64,000 nt of DNA from Malaya genurostris (lineage: Eukaryota; Arthropoda; Insecta; Diptera; Culicidae), in assembly GCF_030247185.1 (NCBI RefSeq), contig NC_080571.1:85073025-85137024 (forward strand), read 5' to 3'. Positions 61,141 to 64,000 of the stretch are shown one piece after another. A program made the translations under genes and the position numbers. Below the pieces are notes generated by a model that ran no database searches, was not told the DNA's origin, and saw only the letters and a program-made list of their open reading frames with translations. How positions within the stretch are numbered: the first letter of the stretch is position 1; the number at the start of each line of letters is the position of its first letter.

Positions 61141-62249
61141 AAATTACCTTCAAAACTTTTCTCTGCCGTCCAAACTAAACACAAAATTTAACATGGCAGA
61201 ACTTAATCTTTGACGTTTATCTTGCGTCAATACTGTTCCACGCAAAATCGTGTAAAATTACACCTCAGTTAGCTGAATATTGAGCAAGTCGTGTGAAATC
61301 TCAATAGAAATGTCATAAATATGCAAGACCGAGCTGAAACTCACATGATTTAAAGCATTCATTTCATGTGCATGATATATTGCAGAAAAATACACTCGAA
61401 GTTTCATTACATGACTGATTTCTATGAGATAAACATTATTATGCCGAGGTTATTTTTCATTATTTTTAGCTGTGTACTGTCGGGCCATTGATGAAGTTCA
61501 AAAATCAAATGGCTATGACTTTTGGTTCCGGAGATATGATTGTATAAGTGACGTAACCGACAAAAAGCATTGTGTTTGAACGCGCTCAATTTTCTCAGAA
61601 ATGGCTGAACCGATTTCAACAAACTTGGGCTCGTTTGAAAGCTAATTTTGTGGGATTTTGTCCCAAAAAGTCGATTTTTTCAACAAATTTTTTTTCCAGA
61701 TGACACTAAATCTCGACGTTTCATGCAATTCTAAGCCTTTTGGCATCAAAATTTTTTTTTCGATTTCGAAAATTTCATGTATTCCCCCCTATGGTGATTT
61801 TTCAAGATATATAAAAATTCCACTAAGTGGACTAAGAGCTTTTTGCCTTTCTCATATAGAAAGGCTATGCAATCACTGTGAAAACCGACTTTTGAACCGA
61901 GGCCCGGAGGGCCGAGTGTCATATACCATTCGACTCAGTTCGTCGAGTACGCAAAATGTCTGTGTGTGTATGTGTATGTAACGTTTTTTTGCACTAACTA
62001 AGATTCAAATGAAAGGTCTTGAGGGCCCATAAAAAATTCCTAAATATTATTTGGATCCGACTTCCGGTTCGGGAGTTATGGGGTAAAATGGGGAAATATG
62101 TGTTCTAACTTTTCTCATAGATGGCGCGACCGATTTTCACAAACTTAGGTTCAAATAAAAGGTCCTGTGGTCCCATGCGATTTGGGTTATTCTTTTAAGA
62201 ATCGAAGAACATTATTTTGAAGAATACCACAGTATTATATATGATAGTA

Positions 62250-62661
62250 CACACTTAAAAAAACTCTGTGATTTTACATCTTATTAGATGCACATAAATG
62301 GAGCGTCACAGCTCACGCAAATTTACGTGGAAGAACATTTATTATTGTGTCTAAAACTCCATACATGAAATTCATTGCTATAAAAAAAAGAATACTGAGA
62401 GCAACCGTCGCGCCTTGAACCGAGAATCATTGGAACGCAAGTACGTCTGTTAGTCGACCGAGCTACAGAAGCATACAGCTGCATGGTTGGTGAAAGGTAC
62501 ATTTAAATTCATACAGTCGCACCTGATAGCAGAACGCAAGTTACAGTCGAAACCAGTAAAATTTAAGCTCATCTAACATTAAGTCATTACAAATGAGGTC
62601 TTTATGAAATACATCCTATGAGGGATTAGGTCACCTCTAGAATTCAATTTTTTTTGGAGTG
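62250..62661. mobile_element. 412-bp TA-flanked non-autonomous relative of the 2.4-kb element
   Basis: TA at 62248-62249 and 62662-62663 flanks short inverted ends CACACTTAAAAAAAC and (minus strand) CACTCCAAAAAAAATTG. Its left subterminal part shares ATGCACATAAAYGGA and a GTGATTTTACA-type motif with the left end of the 59066-61474 element. It lies in the same W repeat. No coding potential; it carries a tRNA-like segment at 62405-62475. Confidence 0.65.
62405..62475 (-). other. tRNA-like segment inside the 412-bp element
   Basis: The minus strand contains a good RNA polymerase III box A (TAGCTCGGTCG) and a degenerate box B (GGTTCAAGGCG) at tRNA-like spacing. The acceptor ends do not pair, so this is not a working tRNA gene. 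It is either a SINE head captured by the element or the origin of a composite repeat. Confidence 0.5.
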
Positions 62662-62712
62662 TATGATTGATATGAGAAAGGCATCATTACACCACTAGGT
62701 GGATTAAAACAG

Positions 62713-62963
62713 GTTTTTAGATTAGCATCACTGTTCTCATACAAATAGGCAACGCAAATGTCAAGCACTAGTTAGGAAAAATGATACTGACTGTGTGACA
62801 TAAACACTGAAGCATGCTTTTGTGAACTACTTGAATCAATCTGAATCAATTGGTGTCAAAATTAGTATCTGAAACTATTTAATAAAAGTATGAAATATAT
62901 TTTCATGAGACTGTTACGAAAGAAGAGAAAGTCGTTATCACACCACTAGGTGGATTAAGAAGG
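62713..62963 (-). repeat. family W terminal segment, minus orientation
   Basis: The complement of the conserved W segment (ATGTCAAGCACTAGTTAGGA, ATTGGTGTCAAAATTAGTAT) ends with CACCACTAGGTGGATTAAGA at about 62940-62958. It directly follows the other W end at about 62710, so two W copies abut or one is nested at the edge of the other. Confidence 0.65.
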
Positions 62964-63729
62964 GTTTTTTTTTAATTTGGCTCACATTTTGCCTATGCAT
63001 TCTTCACGATCAAAATAGACAATTTGCATCAGTAGTTTGTGATTTTTACTCTAGCCTTTCTTTTGAGAAGTGACTAACCAAAACCCCTGTGAAAATTGTC
63101 ATTAATATATGTTTCAGAAACAGTTGGCCCGATCGATTTGGTGTGTTTGGCAATGTTCTAGGTAGTTAGATATAAGGACTATGTAAAAAAATTTAGCACT
63201 GTTGAAAAAAAGTTTTGTTCGGTTTTTGTTTTAAAAAGAACACTCAAAATTCAAATGTTTCAAAAAAAAAATTATTTTATTTACTTTTCGATATGTTTCG
63301 ATAATTTTCAAAAATGGAGAAATGATATTCGAAATAGTTACATATTTTCAAAATAATGTAAATTTTTGAAAATCACGAAAAGTTTATTTTTATTTATTTG
63401 GAAAAAAAAATTCATGAAAGACCGCTAAACTTTCTATTAAAACGTTGTTGATCAGAATTTTGCTATTTGCTACCGTTCTCAAGACACAGCGGTTTGAAAA
63501 ATATTCGGGAAATTTTTATTTTTGTAACAATTTTTGGATAGTTATTTGAGTTTATTCAAACAAAGTGTTTTTCTAGAAAGAATTTTATTTTAAGTTTCTT
63601 ATTGTTTTATAATATCCTCAATTTGTATACTAGCATTACAATTTGAAAATCGTCTTATTTCAATTTTATCTGCAGACCATAAACCAACTGTACCAGATAT
63701 CGTCAAACGTTAAGGTTGGCAAGTATGTT
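62964..63729. other. no gene seen
   Basis: Strongly AT-rich sequence with T- and A-runs and no recognisable frame, RNA gene or repeat that I can support. Confidence 0.5.
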
Positions 63730-63843
63730 ATTTTTTTTTTTCATAAATACGTTTATTTCATAGGCAATATACATAAGTTTTTCTTCGCCGTGGCATCTAC
63801 AATACATAGTACTTTAAACCTAATACATTTCGAATATCCTATT
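63730..63843 (-). mobile_element. short 5'-truncated retroposon, copy 2, with 8-bp target duplication
   Basis: The minus strand ends in CCTATGAAATAAACGTATTT plus ATG and an A-tail (T-run at 63730-63741). AGTATGTT at 63722-63729 and 63844-63851 is an 8-bp target duplication. It matches copy 1 at 30757-30845 and extends about 25 bp further 5'. The AATAAA about 12 bases before the A-tail shows it derives from a polyadenylated RNA. Confidence 0.8.
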
Positions 63844-63851
63844 AGTATGTT

Positions 63852-64000
63852 GGTATTCATTAGTTAATCTAAACACTGTTTTTATTAAGCGAGTTGCTAT
63901 TATAAATTACATTAAATGAAATACATTTATTTTGTACATGATCTTATAACTATTTCAGGTTTGTTTGTATCAGTTCATCACTTTTATTTAATATAAGATA
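63852..64000. other. no feature seen
   Basis: AT-rich window end without recognisable features. Confidence 0.5.

Larger units (their letters stand above)
59066..61474 (-). mobile_element. 2.4-kb TA-flanked element of unknown family carrying a spliced gene
   Basis: The left end CACAGTTAAAAAATTCC and the right end, minus strand, CACAGCTAAAAATAATG form short inverted repeats. TA at 59064-59065 and 61475-61476 flanks them. The W sequence outside (GTTTGAAAGC | TA | CTGTCGGGCC) joins into the uninterrupted 168-bp unit seen elsewhere in the window, so the boundaries are secure to the base. Subterminal TGTAAAATTACRCC occurs near both ends. A TA duplication is typical of Tc1/mariner and a few other superfamilies, but the encoded protein shows no DDE/D signature I can see. 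It may be a new autonomous type or a non-autonomous element that captured a gene. Confidence 0.85.

Overview
The window looks like transposon-dense, non-genic DNA from a mosquito, most likely a culicine. The composition is AT-rich and eukaryotic, with long CA, TG and TA arrays. It carries Tc1-type transposases with the DD37E spacing known from the mosquito ITmD37E group, several DD34D mariners, CR1/T1-like non-LTR retrotransposons, Helitron ends, and a tRNA-derived SINE whose body resembles the Aedes Feilai type. The species call is inference. No conserved single-copy host protein gene was recognised.

Layout. 1-3869: single-copy-looking DNA with one tRNA-type SINE. 3870-6101: two adjacent copies of an abundant non-coding repeat, called family W here. 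It is recognised by a CCACCTAGTGG palindrome near one end and GAGAAAGGC at the other, and it contains a 168-bp minisatellite, CA and TA arrays and a long hairpin. 7190-7990: a degenerate tandem array. 9776-16970: a deep nest, in which a mariner is split by a foldback element with CACAGT ends, which itself holds a W copy (containing a SINE and a 642-bp insertion) and a Helitron (containing a CR1-like LINE). 19943-23019: a DD37E transposase with one stop codon and an internally deleted mariner. 25601-30845: W sequence, a 237-bp TG array, a 157/178-bp minisatellite and a short retroposon tail. 35868-40526: a second CR1-like LINE, a broken DD37E copy, a broken mariner and a nearly intact DD37E element with inverted repeats and TA target duplication. 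41083-41786: a 704-bp inverted-repeat element with CACAGTG ends and a 5-bp duplication. 47390-54912: another W copy, invaded by a mariner and a second Helitron. 57893-62963: a W copy holding a 176-bp TA array and two related TA-flanked elements. 63730-63843: a second copy of the short retroposon tail.

The most interesting locus is 59066-61474. It is a 2.4-kb element with short CACAG inverted repeats, flanked by a TA duplication that exactly interrupts a W repeat whose uninterrupted form is present elsewhere in the window. Inside, on the minus strand, is an apparent four-exon gene. Its three GT-AG introns are all phase-compatible and together give a continuous 252-residue frame with polyadenylation signals after the stop. 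I recognise no transposase or other known domain in it. A 412-bp TA-flanked element at 62250-62661 shares its terminal and subterminal sequence and looks like a non-autonomous relative carrying a tRNA-like segment.

Most other sequence works as a record of insertion history: intact copies of one repeat give the empty sites that define insertions in another. GC-richer, single-copy-looking blocks near 2.8-3.8, 17.5-18.1, 23.8-25.4, 34.9-35.4 and 55.5-57.4 kb are the best places to look for host exons or regulatory DNA, but I could not support a gene in any of them.
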